A DNA stretch of 64,000 nucleotides from positions 8,495,427-8,559,426 of the forward strand of contig NC_086366.1 in assembly GCF_036324505.1 (NCBI RefSeq). Direction: 5' to 3'. The notes under the pieces were generated by a model. The model saw only the letters and a list, made by a program, of their open reading frames with translations, did no database searches and had not been told where the DNA came from. How positions within the stretch are numbered: position 1 is the first letter of the stretch; every line of letters begins with the position of its first letter. The stretch comes from Eleginops maclovinus (lineage: Eukaryota > Chordata > Actinopteri > Perciformes > Eleginopidae). Position numbers and translations under genes: made by a program. Of this stretch, positions 38,101-51,300 are shown piece by piece.

Positions 38101-41100
38101 CACCACCTACATTGATTACCTCTATAGTTATATTTACTTATTTTGACAATTTCTAGATAATCAGGCCCTACAACGTCTCACTAGTATGTTATCCTTCTGC
38201 CCTGATCAAATAAGAATTTATCAAGCAGCATTTCTTTGATTTACTAAAGTGTTCTCTATTCTCTGTAGACTTAAAGGGCACTGAGAGTTAATGTCAGGTG
38301 CTTGTGCTACTCAGCCTTCTTCTACTATCTCCACCTCTATTGTGTCTCATCCTTCCTCTCACCTCCAGTGTCCAGGGGAAACTGACTCACTGATGCTTTT
38401 AAAGTCAGCATGATGCTCATGGGGTCCATATCTAAAGCTGGTGTCTGGTCAAATCAATATGTGAATCTTCTACTACCAAAATGTCAATTTCTTTAGAATC
38501 TCATTCGGTATTCAGATGTAGATGATAAGGAAGGATCAAATGAGAGAGGGACTGAATGGATGGGATGGTGCAAAAAAGCAAACAGGATACAAACATAATG
38601 GCAACAGATTGACTGTATTGATGCTAAATGGTTGTTCATTTGGGCTGAATACTGAGTGCAGACATTAGCCTAAAAGAACGGATGAATCACTCATTCTGTA
38701 ATGTTCCTTTCTTCCATTATTTCAGTGAAATATGTGCTCTGCATGAGGGGAATTTTTGGATTACTTTCCTGGCTTCTCCTCACTGTCATTTAAATGCTAC
38801 CAGCTATTCATCAACCTAAATTCAGTATTTCTTCAAGATTACGGTACTCTGTGTACAGTGAGGGACCGGAGACTAATCAGGTCACTTGTACAGTGCAATC
38901 ATCATCCTAATGTCACATCTTTTAAAATGATTTGCGAATGGTAAAATAAAAACATACTGCATTTTGTAGTTGTAATGTTAACATAAATAACAGCTTTACA
39001 ATACATGGGTCATACACCGTGATGGACATTATAACATCCTTTTAAGATATCACCCAAGTAAAAATGTCACTCTCCACTTTGTTTCTAGCAGATTTGGTTG
39101 ACGGCGCTTGCAAACATGACAGCTTAATTCTGTTTATTTGTGCTACCTTTAAGGGACTTGAATACACTCATGCTAGCACAGTGAACTAATATGCTAGCAT
39201 GTTAACTGCCAACTAGCTACTGTTGACATTAAAATGTAAAAAATGGGAAACTCTATCAACAGGCCTGATGTTTTTTACTTGCATTTATGTTGTAACTCAA
39301 AGTAAAAACAGAGATGTATGGAAAAAACTTAGGGAAATTCAAGAGTACACACAAATCTTTTCCTTTACACCTAACCATTCTTGATAGCACTCACATATCT
39401 TTAGTTTGGTGAAAGTCTCCACCCCCCTACCAGTTTAACCCCCCTTTGTTTTAGCAGTCTGATACTCTGCACCTGTGTTGAAATACCCTTCTGAGCACTG
39501 ACAGATAATTGGGTTCTTATTCAAAGCAGTTGAATTGATAATCCCATTAGACTATAGGAAGGAAGCGGTGTATTTTCAGCGGGGTGTCATCCCAGCTTGC
39601 TGCGGGGTTGTCTCTGTCTTTGGCTTTCTACTTCATATTGAATTCTGGGATGTGAACAGAACCAGTTTCCTTCCAGCCTTTAAGGGTTTCATCATGATTT
39701 TTCTTTTTTTTTGGATGGATCTAAGGTTTGATGCCAGTCAGTTGATCCAACTATTGATCCCGCACTTTGATCCATGGCATAAGAAAGACAATTTCACTCT
39801 ATTGTATGTTTCTCAAGCACTACAGTACAACTGAAAAAATGACATGATGTGGGTAAGAATGATCCCTAAAGATAAAATAGGTATGAAGTATAAATTAGTT
39901 TTTTGTTTAAACCATTACTCTTTTGATTCTAGTAACATTTAAAAAAAAAAAATGTTCAGAATAACTGAGTCAGTATACTGTGCAAACTGACAGACTCAGA
40001 TGTGGGGCATATTAAACAGTGGATTAGAGACTTTGGAAGTGATTCAAATTACAGCTGTATGTTAATCCATCCATTTATAAATGTGTACATTACCAATGCC
40101 CTCTCAATCTCACACTCAGCCTTTTTCATGTCGTCTCTCCTGTTCCCCTCATCGCTTGCCATCCTCGCCCCCTCCACTACTTTTTTAATCAACAGCCTGG
40201 AAATGATGTATGTCATATTTTACGGGGCCTAGCTATGCCCAGATTTTATTTTCAATAATCACCTTGGGTGTGTGTTGGCAAGAGATCTGTCAGGGCTTGC
40301 TGGAGCTTATAGCTGCTCAGTTGCAATGATCTACTCCACTGGGCTGTAGGAAGCTATTGTGAACTCCAGATTAATAGCAGTGACATGGACATGCACTTCT
40401 TCCCCCCACATATCTCATCATGTCTACTTTGGGTTACTCCGCATGCTGAAGTAAAGACATTTTGGGCGGAAAGGTGATAATGGAGCACTGTGCTTACTGT
40501 GGCATTTGTTGTTGGGCAAGGCTGAGTAAGAGCTTATTTGTATGTCCTCAACCCACCTTTGATAATCTTTTTATTGATGGCATGGAATATTTGTTTCTCT
40601 TCAATGGCTTTTATCAGAGAATTTATCACTTTTGGATAAGGATTCACTGCTCCAGTTGAGACAGAAAAAGCTCATTGTGAGTTACATATAAAAGAGCTGC
40701 GTGGGCCATTTGCCACAGTCTGATTACTGCAACTTTAATTTAGATATTCATGAATCTCTCCTGAACTGACGATGTGCATTGTTGTGATCATGCATGTTAT
40801 CTCTCACACAAAAGACTGGCGATGGTATCTCTCACAAAGAGCATCCTACTTCAAAGGAGAAAGCAGCAGGGAGAGAAAGAGACTTTGAGAAAAATATTCA
40901 CAATCTTTTGATCTTAATGTGGTTAATGTTTATGTGTGCATCCACTCAATAATCCTCTGGTCTTTCTTGATAGCATAAAGGCTGCACTGTTTCATGGCTA
41001 CTTGCTCCCTCCAACATGTGGTTCTTCAAAGGCACAGTATGTTGCTAAGCAACATAATTGAATAGGATGGGTGGGCATCCACTTTCGAGCATATAGGTTA

Positions 41101-41379
41101 AGTAACTAACCATTAGCCTCTGCTGCTGATAACCATTTATTTGTGTTTCCATTAGGTGAACCGTTGTTGATTAATGTGTCCAGTCGATAATAGTGATTAG
41201 AGGCCAGGGTTGCACACTATATCTATGATGTGTGTCAGGATGTTGGGCTATGACAGCATCACTTTACCATTTCTCAGCTACAACAGGGTCTCTGGTCAGT
41301 GTTTGATTCTGTTGTGATATTTTGTTTACTCAAAACATGCATAACCAGACTCTTTTTTTAGCCACCGGCAAAGCTCTTG
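35098..41379. other. Non-coding stretch, no gene seen
   Basis: About 6.3 kb without a recognisable gene. A 99-codon frame at 39535-39834 opens with TTG rather than ATG and has no family motif. Around 39.16-39.22 kb several GCTAGC-type words recur (ATGCTAGCA, ATGCTAGCATG, CTAGCTAC), possibly a decayed repeat. A 7-bp inverted repeat with 8-nt spacer (GGACAAG/CTTGTCC) lies at 36405-36426. Confidence 0.5.
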
Positions 41380-41578
41380 GTATGTCAATGTCCTGCTGTC
41401 TGTTGGTCTATCTACTGCTTTGGTCTTGTGTGAAATACTATAATATGCCAACTATTTGATGGATTTTCATGAATTTCTTTATTTTTGTAGAAAATTCAAG
41501 CTTCCCAGAAGATGAATTGTTAGAGCTTTGAATCTTCCTTGCTATTTCCTGTAGTGTCAGCAGCCGGGTCAAAGTTTT
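41380..41578 (+). mobile_element. Degraded copy of a teleost dispersed repeat
   Basis: The order of segments matches a dispersed repeat I know as very common in teleosts: CTGTCTGTTGGTCTATC, TGCTTTGGTCTTG, AACTATTTGATGGATTTTC followed by ATGAAT, AGCTTCCCAGAAGATGAAT, and finally CAGCAGCCGGGTCAAAGTTT. In family copies these correspond to a 'TATTGGATGGATT...CATGAA' block, a 'CCCAGAGGATGAAT' block and an 'AGCAGGTCAAAGTTTT' block. This copy is clearly mutated. The repeat has no coding capacity here. The assignment is from memory, not from a search. Confidence 0.6.
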
Positions 41579-43632
41579 GTTAGGAAAATATAAATACATG
41601 TATTGCATGGATTTGATGCCATGTTTTTTTTACATACATCCATGTGTTTTTTTTCAAGTCTATGTATCTTAATATGAATACGTTTCCAATATCACTGCAA
41701 TTATAACATGTGAAAGAATACATTTTCACTCTCACATAAGATTATTCTTCTTTCCTCTCCCGCTTCCTCCTTTGCTCTTCACATACATATTGATAATCAC
41801 AGCAGTTACATTAAGGCTGTTTCACTTGAATTCCTATTCTACCTTTTGGATTAGGGGAAACAACTGATGGTGCTGTTTTTCTTGAGTTGACAGTCTCATA
41901 ACTTCAACTGATTTGGATCTGGAGTAAAAGCAGTAGCGGTGCGTGTCATTTTCTATCTGCATTACTGATGTACTACATTATTGGATGAAGCAGGACTTCT
42001 GTCTCATAAAAGACACAATTCCATGTCCTCACACGAGATGTGTTTTAATGTATACCTGAGTGTGTTTTGATGTTAACCCACGGTTTGTATTGACGTCTTT
42101 CCGCAGTCTTTACTTATAGTTTTAGATTTAAAATCAAAAGACAACCACAGTATTTTCATGGTAATCTGAGGAATGGAAATCTCAGATAGTCTAGAATACA
42201 TAATTCATCCGCCCCTTTGCGTTCATTTCTCATGAGCTTTGTATTCAAAGGAAACACTCCATGTGTCAATTTATGGATGCTTGATCTGACTGAATCATCA
42301 GAGAGCCCTCTGCCTACTTGATCTAAATTGCATTGGAGGATCAGGTCCATGTTTCTCTAATGTTCCTCTCATTGATCTTCAAAAACAGTAAAAGACAATT
42401 GGCATGTGTGATTAGTAGTAATTTGTTTTTCCAAATGTAAGAGCAACAGCCGGCTATTGATATTCCGTTCTCATTCTGATGTGCTCTGGCCAGATCCGAT
42501 TAGCCAACCTGCTGTCAGTGAATAACGGGATGCAGCTATCTCACTGCTATTGATTATGTACAAACAGACAGGAGATCCTGGGCTGATAAACACTTAAAGT
42601 TGAGACAAGTAGAAAAAAAAAAAAACCTACTGAGTACAGTAAGAATCTGTGGCACGATATTCCTTGACCAAAATGTGGACGTTGCTTACAGGATCACTTA
42701 CACCAGCCAGGAAAATCCTCCCTGCAGTATCTCTAATCTTCATTTCCCTTTTTATTTCCAATAATGTCTCCCCTTCATGCCTATAAATCATGTCATACTG
42801 TACATTTCACTTAATTGTATCAGTGTGACCAGACCAGGTTATTATTGTGTCGTCATTGCAGGAAATGTTAAAAGCAATATAAACAATTACATTCAGTACA
42901 AAAAGGTTCCAGCGCCTCTTACGATATTTCCGTTTATTTACCTGTTTTGCTGTTCGACGCTGCCATAAAGCAGTGACCATCTGCTAAGGTACTACTATAC
43001 TTTACAGTTAGGGTTACAGAATACCTCAACCTCACTAATCTCGATTTTAACTCTAATGCATTAGCTAACAATAGACAAAATGCACATTGAATAAAGTTCA
43101 AGCTGGACAGAAGGATATGAGTCAAGCTCGGTTATTGTTATGCTACAACAACTTTAAAGTACTGAAAAAAAACAAACAGTCATTTTAACACTCTCAATTG
43201 CTTTTGGTCAGGGCTATGGTAATACAAGACTCAGTGGGTACCAATATCCCTCTCAAACATATCAACCAGGCTGGTTAAGAGCAGAATCCAATTTTCTAAC
43301 TTCCTGTGTTTCCATGGTGCTGTCTTTTCTCTTCTGTCAGATGTAAGTGCTAACGATTGTTAATGCATTTGCTGGTCGGAGCAGTAGTACTCTTCGCTGA
43401 ATAAAACTTTCATACAGAGAACAGAGACGCACTCAAGCATATGCTGCTGCACAGATGTGGACAGGATCTGCTGTTGTGATGAAAAGGGTCATGTTGGCTG
43501 TGTTGTGGGTCTGGTCGCACCATCAGGAGAGGCTTCAGGGGTGGATGTGTCGCAGTAAGAGGTTAACAGAGACACAGCAGGCAGGAGGCCAGGAGAGAGG
43601 CATAACAACACTGAGTTCTAGAGCACAAATAA
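41579..43632. other. Non-coding stretch, no gene seen
   Basis: AT-rich with short unrecognised frames on both strands. A 12-13 nt A run occurs near 42.61 kb. No transposon ends were recognised. Confidence 0.5.
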
Positions 43633-43635
43633 ACA

Positions 43636-43676
<41 letters not shown>

Positions 43677-43682
43677 ACACAC
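43633..43682. repeat. Imperfect CA microsatellite
   Basis: A CA repeat of about 50 bp with CCC and AG interruptions at its left and right parts. Confidence 0.95.
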
Positions 43683-44212
43683 TATTTGTGCTGTTGCCTT
43701 ATATTACCTTTTCCTCTCCTTGACGGTGTATATAGTTTTCCTCTTGATGGAATATAGAGCTTCATTATAATTGTATGAACACCTTGTGTTTTGGTTTTGT
43801 TGTTTGAGATTGACTCTGAGAGTTACAGTGCATCCACTTTAGCCCTCCTTGAAGCAAGCAGCAGTATTTCCTCCATGGATGTTAATTAAGCAATAGTAGA
43901 AATGCCCTAATTTACAGTGAGTTCATAACAGCTTCATCTGCAGCGTAGGTGTGAGGAGAAGAGGTTGATACATTTGCCTGGCAAGGTTACATAACATGAA
44001 CAATCATCTTAAACAAATTCAATTATTTATGAGAAATGATCATTCTTCTAACAAGCAATGGTGTTGTATATAGATATAAAATAAAGCTGTTATCATATTA
44101 CGGTAAATATAACAAAAGGTGCAGCAAATAAATATATGCAAGCTAGTTAAAATGCTAGTTAACTGTTATTTTATAGTGGATAAGATCAAAGTTGTTGCAG
44201 ATAGTTTTACAA

Positions 44213-44444
44213 CCAGTGTTGTCATACTAACATGAAGTACGTTTTTAAATAAAAATCATGATAATTTATTCAAATTAGTAGTTAGAAGTTATTATTATAT
44301 TATTATTAGAAGTACATTTTTAGTTAATTAAAATTCCCTACTAATGGTAAGTTAATTTGCCCTTACCATAAACATTGCTTGATGTGAGTAATCATTCCTA
44401 TTGTCATGCATGCCAGAAAGTACGAGTACAAGTGACCAGCACTG
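44213..44444. mobile_element. Possible small hAT-like element bounded by CAGTG/CACTG
   Basis: An AT-rich segment starts CAGTGTTGTCATAC and ends GTGACCAGCACTG; CAGTG ends are typical of several teleost hAT-type elements. The flanks share the words GCAGATAGTTTTA (44197-44209) and GCAAGATAGTTTTA (44446-44459), which could be an imperfect target duplication, although longer than the 8 bp expected for hAT. Internal ends match only over the first few bases. Treat as a candidate. Confidence 0.35.
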
Positions 44445-44459
44445 TGCAAGATAGTTTTA

Positions 44460-46938
44460 ATTTACTTTCTCATTTTTTGCTATTCCAGAAACAGACCTGT
44501 TGATTCGCTCTGCGGTACCCTGCAGGAATATATGTTTTCAGTATCTAAAGGCTATGTGAGCAGCAGTATATGAAGAAGGTTTTTTTTTTCAGGAATAGGG
44601 TTTTGTGGATTTCCTGTAAACTAAGGTTATAAAAGTGTTTTTGAAAATAAAAGTAAAATTGCACCTGTTTCTTGGAAGTTTCCCTCAATTGCCAAGAAAG
44701 TTGGATATTTAAATCTTAAGTCTCGTGTTTTTATTGTGTTTTTAGGAATTCAAAACCATGCTAATAATATTATCTGGCTGAGTGTGAAACCAGACCTGAA
44801 TAGTTTTGTTTTCCTAAAGGAAAGTCTATTGACTTCTAAAATGAGAAAAATGCAATTTGCTGTTTCCTCAGTTAGGAACACTGCAAATGCAAAGCTATTA
44901 ATACAATGAGAACTTATTATCAAAATGTAAATGTGAAATAGACAGTGCATTTTTGCGTTTCATCCCACACACATTTTCCACAGATAATAATATTGCAATT
45001 GTTTGTATGTTTTGACACAGACCTTTACGCAGAGGGAAAGGACGACACTCTCACTGTGAACCATCTGCTCGTTCTAAATGCTGGTTGCCTTTGATAGGAC
45101 AGTAGAAAGTCACACTCATCCACGGGGAACAGTGAGAGACACAGAGCAGCATGAGACTAATCAGAGAGACAAAAGCCCCTTCACACATGGAACCTGCACA
45201 TTGCCGGGTTCAGCTATCTCTGCAAAATGTTGGGTTTTTGACACTCATTTCATCTTCTTTCATCTTCCTGTAAGGACACATTCAGAATTGAGTTTGTTCC
45301 CTCACATGACAGTTGTGGATAGATTAGCTTTTTAAACTCACCATGGGGGGCAGCTCTGCTGGATAACAGCAGCCAGTTGAAAAACAAGGACACCGCAAGA
45401 GAAGCATTAGAATGAAGATGAAGGGAGTGAGCGTTTCCAATCCTCGGGCAGGCCACATAAATGATGGATTTTGAAAACCTGTTTTGCATGTGGTTCCTTT
45501 ATCAACCCAGTTTTTAGATCGTATCTGCATTGTTCAACTACCAATAACATTGAGTCTGATGAGAAACTTTCAAAAAATGTCTTGCATGATTCCAGTCAAA
45601 ATACTTATCCCAAAGCAAATATTACAGAAAACACATCACTTAGCCACATTGGAGGACCACACATTATTCACAACACATCAAACACTCTTACCGTCTCCAT
45701 CTCTCTTCTGTTGACTGACTTCTGCGTCTGTATAAAGGAGAATTATGATGGGCTGGAGGGAAATCATTTTAGTTAGATGGCTTTACTTTACTTTTATTTT
45801 TATTTCCAAGAGTGGCACTGGTTGTTGCAGATTTATTTTTTTCTAAACAATAAAGTGGAATGAAAAAAGTAAGCATTTAGTTTGTTAGAATCTAATGTGC
45901 ATCGTTCATTCATTTTAAAATGTCCAAACAAGTTTATCAGCGTGCATGTATTCATTTTTAAAGCATTTGCAGGAGGATTATATATATGTAAGTTTAAAAA
46001 CTCCAAATGAACTCTCACTCAAAGAGTTTTTATGAAGGGTTAGAAATAAAGAGTTGTTCACATTAAATAAATATAAAGTCATTTCAGTAGTATATGCCAG
46101 GGATTTGACTGTCCAATGCATATTCAAAGGACTTGAACTGAATATGAAAGTACAGAGAGGAGCAGTCGACTAGCTCATCCTGTTTTTCTCTAATATCTAT
46201 TAAATGTATTCATGCAGAGACGTTTTTGATATTGTTTCCAAGAGAACATGACCATGGGGTTTAGTTCAAGACGGTCCACATTCTGTGACGCTAAAAAAGC
46301 ACACTAGATAAGACACACAAATTGTCCCTGTGCTACACTTGATCGGATATTCTATGTTTTTGGTTGTTTAAAAAGTGCTGCAAGAGCAAACCCATCAGGC
46401 AGCTGGAGGTGCGTGGCCCTCTCAGGAAACAGAGGAGGTTTCTTATCTAAAATGGATCTATCTATCGTGGATGAGATGAAGGAGCACTTTTCTCCATGTC
46501 TGATACTGTATAGCAGAGGCATGCAAAGGACATTTTGATGTTTATGAAGCATAAAAGTGGGGTATTACTTACTTACACGTATAGAGCAAAAGTATCTCCT
46601 AAACCCAACTCTGCTGAATGAAAGGATCAGAGAATAAAGCACTGAAAAAAAGCTGGTATAGAGACAGCCTTCGACAGGGCTGCCCTATTCCTTTTGATTT
46701 ACTGAAACCAAAAAACAACTGGATCCAAATTGAGTTTTATTTTGATAATCCGGAAGCAATTGATGTTCAGAGGTAAAATAATGACAGTATGTGTGTGGGG
46801 TGAGCTGCAGTTAATTTCTACAAAGGTAACACACACAGTGTATAATGTATGTACAATAAACATTATAAGAAACAGCATTTTAAGTTTGTGGAATAATAGA
46901 TAAGTGTTGATGCTGATTGCTGGCCATACAGCTGTCCC
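44460..46938. other. Non-coding stretch, no gene seen
   Basis: Several frames of 60-100 codons overlap each other on opposite strands around 45.25-45.78 kb. None has a recognisable domain, so they are treated as chance. Confidence 0.5.
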
Positions 46939-47279
46939 TTTCATATTGTGTGCCTCTACTCGGACGTGTTTGCATGTTTTAATGTTCAAAAATGTCTTTA
47001 TTTTTTATCATACTGCCTGTTTTGCAGCACCTCTTTTCACCCTCTGTCTGAAACCAGAGCCCAGGCTGCTCTGATTGGTTAACTGGCAGGCTCTGTTGTG
47101 ATTGGTCAACCGCTTAGAAATGTCCTGTCTCTTACAGCTTACCACGTACAATGTGTTGGATCAAATAGAAGAGCGTAGTGATGTCACTAGGTCGCGGTAT
47201 TAACCATGACTTCAAATGAGGCGTTTCAGGCAGGGGGTGAGTGAGTGGAATTTCAGGCTTTTCAGAAAAGGGAAAACCT
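46939..47279 (-). mobile_element. Truncated, inverted copy of the 56.7-kb TTAA element
   Basis: The plus strand here matches the reverse complement of 56731-57110 over much of its length. The best block, from GCAGCACCTCTTTTCACCCT (47024) to about 47125, is roughly four-fifths identical by eye to the reverse complement of 56931-57031. Shared words include CTCTGATTGGTT, TCTGTTGTGA, TGGTCAAC and ACGTACAATGTGTTGGA. Neither the AGGGGCC end nor a flanking TTAA is preserved, so both ends are lost. Two ATTGG (inverted CCAAT) boxes occur at 47074 and 47102; the first is conserved in the other copy. Confidence 0.7.
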
Positions 47280-48296
47280 TAACATAAAGATAGTTTCAAG
47301 CCTTTTTTTCTTTTCTCATATGCTCATATTTACATTCCAGCATGTTCCAGGGTAAAGTATGTTGTTTACATTTTGAAGGTGAGCTTGTTTTTACTGTGCC
47401 GTTGTTGAGCCACATAATTTGCAGCTGTATGTCTAACATCATGCTGGGTGTTTGGACCATTCCTGTCTGCAATATAGAATTGATCCTCTGAGCAAATAGT
47501 GCTCATATATTGTTGTTTTGACAAGATGACATGGAAAATACCTCTGCTATATTAAATCTCACAAAACAAACTGCAAAATCCAATACATTTCCTATAGTGG
47601 ATCCTGCTGTGACGACGCGAGAGAAACACATTTACACAAAAACGATAAAGAAAACAATCCTCATATTGAGCCAAAAATGCAGTCCAAAGCTGGCTTTTCC
47701 AGTCTTAGGTAGATAGATCAAATCAAATCATAGAAGTCCAATCTTTCAGTCCATACTTCTCTATTTGGCCCTTTACTATTTCAAGAAAATACTGTGTCGA
47801 AACACAAAGAGAAACATTTGACCCTCAAATGTCTTACCGTCTTTACAGTCAGTATGAAGAGGAGGCAATATCAGAGCAAACAATAATTCCTGATATAATA
47901 ATCTGTTTGTTGCCAAAATCTACCCCAAGCAGGAAAATATAAAACACATAAGTCATATCAAGATTCAGAAACACAATGTCTCCAAATCATGATTGGATGC
48001 TCCCAGCTTGAACTCTGAACCTGCTGCTACTCTAGACTTTAATTGAAACCAACAACATCCATTTCCAACATCTCGTTGAATCTGTGCTCAAGGCTAGAGA
48101 AAAACATAATACAGGACAAAAGAATGGACCCTGTGCATCGTGGGTAGACATGACAAATATTCCAGTGGGAAATGAGTGTGGCTGCACATCATTTTTAACA
48201 GTAGATCAATGTTGGACATTTGGAGAACTTTCCTCAGTAACGTATTGAGTGTTTTCTAAACCAAGACAAAGTAAATTTCCTACCCTTGGGGATCCC
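47280..48296. other. Non-coding stretch, no gene seen
   Basis: Low-complexity-free, AT-rich sequence with no recognised feature between the truncated element and the 25-bp minisatellite. Confidence 0.5.
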
Positions 48297-48382
48297 TTTG
48301 CCTCTCCCTTCGGCCTCTCCCTTTGCCTCTCCCATTGGCCTCTCCCTTTGCCTCTCCCATTGGCCTCTCCCTTTGCCTCTCT
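48297..48382. repeat. Minisatellite, 25-bp unit, about 3.4 copies
   Basis: Three consecutive 25-bp units (48297-48321, 48322-48346, 48347-48371), each composed of TTTGCCTCTCCC plus a half of the type ATTGGCCTCTCCC, are followed by a partial unit to 48382. Unit 1 carries TTCGG where units 2 and 3 carry ATTGG. Each unit is itself a near-duplication of a 12-13 bp half, so the array probably grew from a shorter repeat. One frame through it reads as a Leu/Pro-rich repeat and is not a gene. Confidence 0.93.
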
Positions 48383-51300
48383 CAGGTTAAAAGGGCAAAG
48401 AAATCCTTTTAGACTGTTCTATACAGAAGTTGAGGCCGCAGGCAGAAGCACATAATCAATACAGTATGTTGAGTCAACCCATTTACTAAATGAGTGCTGT
48501 CCTATAGATGGACATTATAATTAGTCTAGTTAAAAGCTTTGCACGATGTGGATGCATGTTCTGCAGAGCTGTTCTTTGTTTTACTACTCCCTCTTTTATT
48601 ATAGGTAGTTTAATCTTATTGGCTGCTTTTTTTTTTCAATAAGTCTTGAATTAATGTGTGTATCTTATGTAACTAACTATTCCCTTTACTAATTAAAGTA
48701 TCTCTCTGTTTGAAAATAACTTATCTTAGTCTTTAAAAGTACAAAGATTTGATTGGTTAAATGTATGCTGTTTAAAGAGATCAAACCAGTGGAGCAAAAC
48801 CTGAGAGCCCTTCAATTCTTTATGCAATTTAATTGGGTATTTTTATAGTTAATATCTGTTGAAGTCATTTCTCCTGCTAGCATAGCTTGCAATCTCTGTC
48901 ATAGATTGCTGTTTAGTTGAATTGTGTGATATTGGTTTGCAGTACAAGACAATCAAACAACAATGGTTTAATCTCTTTTGGATGTTTTGAAAGTTGTGCG
49001 TGTTTATCTCCGCCAATCAGGCTGGTGTGTTTGAGGAGGAGGTTGATGTGGTAGAGACAGCGGACTTGTAGGTCAAAAGAAAGATGTACTACTTGATTGG
49101 ACAAGGAACTTCATGTTGAAGCACGAGTGAACAAGGACATTTTTCTCATCTGTTATGATTCCTGTCTTTTCTGCCCCTGTCATCTCTCTTTTGACATTTA
49201 TGACTGACTGATGCACTTCCTTCCCAACATAATTATTGTATGGAAACATTAAATTGTTAAAAGTACTAAGATACCAATATTTGTCTTTAGCAGCTAATCC
49301 GACTCATCTCACAAGAATGTGGTATGTTTTGTAATATTTGGAGTGCCAATGGTTGACACATTTTATATCAGTTTACATCCTGTGAAAGGATATTAATATG
49401 CTGTGTTTCTGTTTATGGTATTTGCGATACATCTTGTATATGTGTGTGTTTGTCACAATACATTTCACAAATTCAAAGCCACAGCAGTTTGCTGCCAGAC
49501 AGGCAAACAAATGCCAGATAATACCAGAAGTGTGACTGTATGCAAAGCAATACCGGGTCAGTCTGGTAGACTGAATTCATAGAGCTACCTGACAGATTCC
49601 CGCCATGCACCACCGCACATGAATATAAAGAGTGTTGGTGTGAAAATCCAGCTCATTAAGTGACCATTATGTTTCCATTTACTGTCATGGTGAATATCCA
49701 CAGATGGCACAATTACCATTTTAAGTTATGCCACCTACTCATATGAATAAGCCCAGGTCTGGAAATATTTGGGAGGATTATGTTATGGCTAGTGTCAGAA
49801 ATTAACAACCTTGGCAACACGGTAGACTGAAATGCACTGCCTCTTAATTGTGTTCAAGTGGGTCTTAGATTAGAGCTTGTGAGCATGCAGAATCAAAAGA
49901 GGTTGTACTCCACTGCATTTTGGGTATCGTTTATGTATTATAAGTGGGCACTGCATTATAAATCAACAGTATCCATCTGTTGTTCATAAATTCTTGTTTA
50001 CAGTTCAAATTAATTTGGTAGGTAAGGGACATTCACAGTGGCTGAGTGGTTAATAAATTAAATATTTCAAGATAGGTGGCTACAGCTACTACATCATGCA
50101 GATTGCATTAGCCCGATAAATATTATAAGCTCAGCTGAAGTCCACTTCATGCTGCTCATGTGTCAGCAGACTCACAGGCCTCCGGCATTCCATAAAGCTA
50201 ATTGGTCGTTATAAAGCTTGCCTGAAAACCCAAAGTATAAAATGAATCTAAGTCAGAACATGACCTTCTGCACTGGCCAAAAACACAAATCAATTTCTGT
50301 GTAATAAGTGAATAATTCGCCAAAACGATGCGACAGTGCAGCATTAAAGTATTCACATGTTCTAGATTTAGGACAGGACGTACAGTAAAGGGGACAAAGG
50401 ACAGTGACAACCAAAGTTGATGCACCCATGAGTATTTAGGCCTGACACAAAATGATTCACTTTTGTGATACGACGGCAGTCTTTTGTTTCAAAAGCCATC
50501 ATTAGAGGATATTTTCTATGCCCTTCAGCAGCAGATAATATGCATAAAACACATCTGAACATTAAACTGATAAGCCTGTCCTTTTGGAATGAACAAAATC
50601 TCCACTCATTTGTTCCAACAGCTTAAAATATCCTATGTAGACATCCAGTGTCAAAGCAGGAAGTAGTGTGACGTTCTTATAATGCAGTGTCCCCCCAAGC
50701 AGAACAACAGCATCAGTCATCCTAACAAGTGCCCTAAAAACAAAAGTAAGTTTACAGTATAATGTAAGACTTTTTCTGGAGGAGGTCGGGACGAGGGATG
50801 CGCAAAACGTCAGACTTTAACCCAAAAGACGACTCTACCTTTTCTGCTTCCAAACTAAATTCATTGTAATCATTGTTTTTTTTAAGCTTGCCCATCTCTG
50901 TTTTGTACCCTAGCTGTAATGAAAGGCACTGACAAACAATCACATTTTTCATTAAAGTGTTTAAAGCAGGACTTGCTGCGATAAATGCTGTCCGGTTTCA
51001 TACACAGTTCTGATATAGAGCTGCCATTGTGCCTAGCAGTAGAGCACACTCAAAGCAATACGCAATTAGAGGAATATTGATCTTCTCAGAGGCAATGCCA
51101 CATAAGTCAGATGGATGATTCAAAGGCCAGTGTGTGGGCATAGCCGTCAATCATGTGAATGGGACAGGAGCTATGATACAGTTCTTGTCTGGCCATCAGC
51201 ATTTCTAACATTTGGCATTTGAGGAGACCCTATAAATCTCTGAATTTCTAGCAACAACCATATTTTATATATGATTTGTGTGATATGAAAATAGTATTAT

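Noticed and set aside
39535..39834. 99-codon frame rich in aromatic residues
   Set aside because: It opens with TTG rather than ATG, has no recognised family and no splice context. It is treated as chance.
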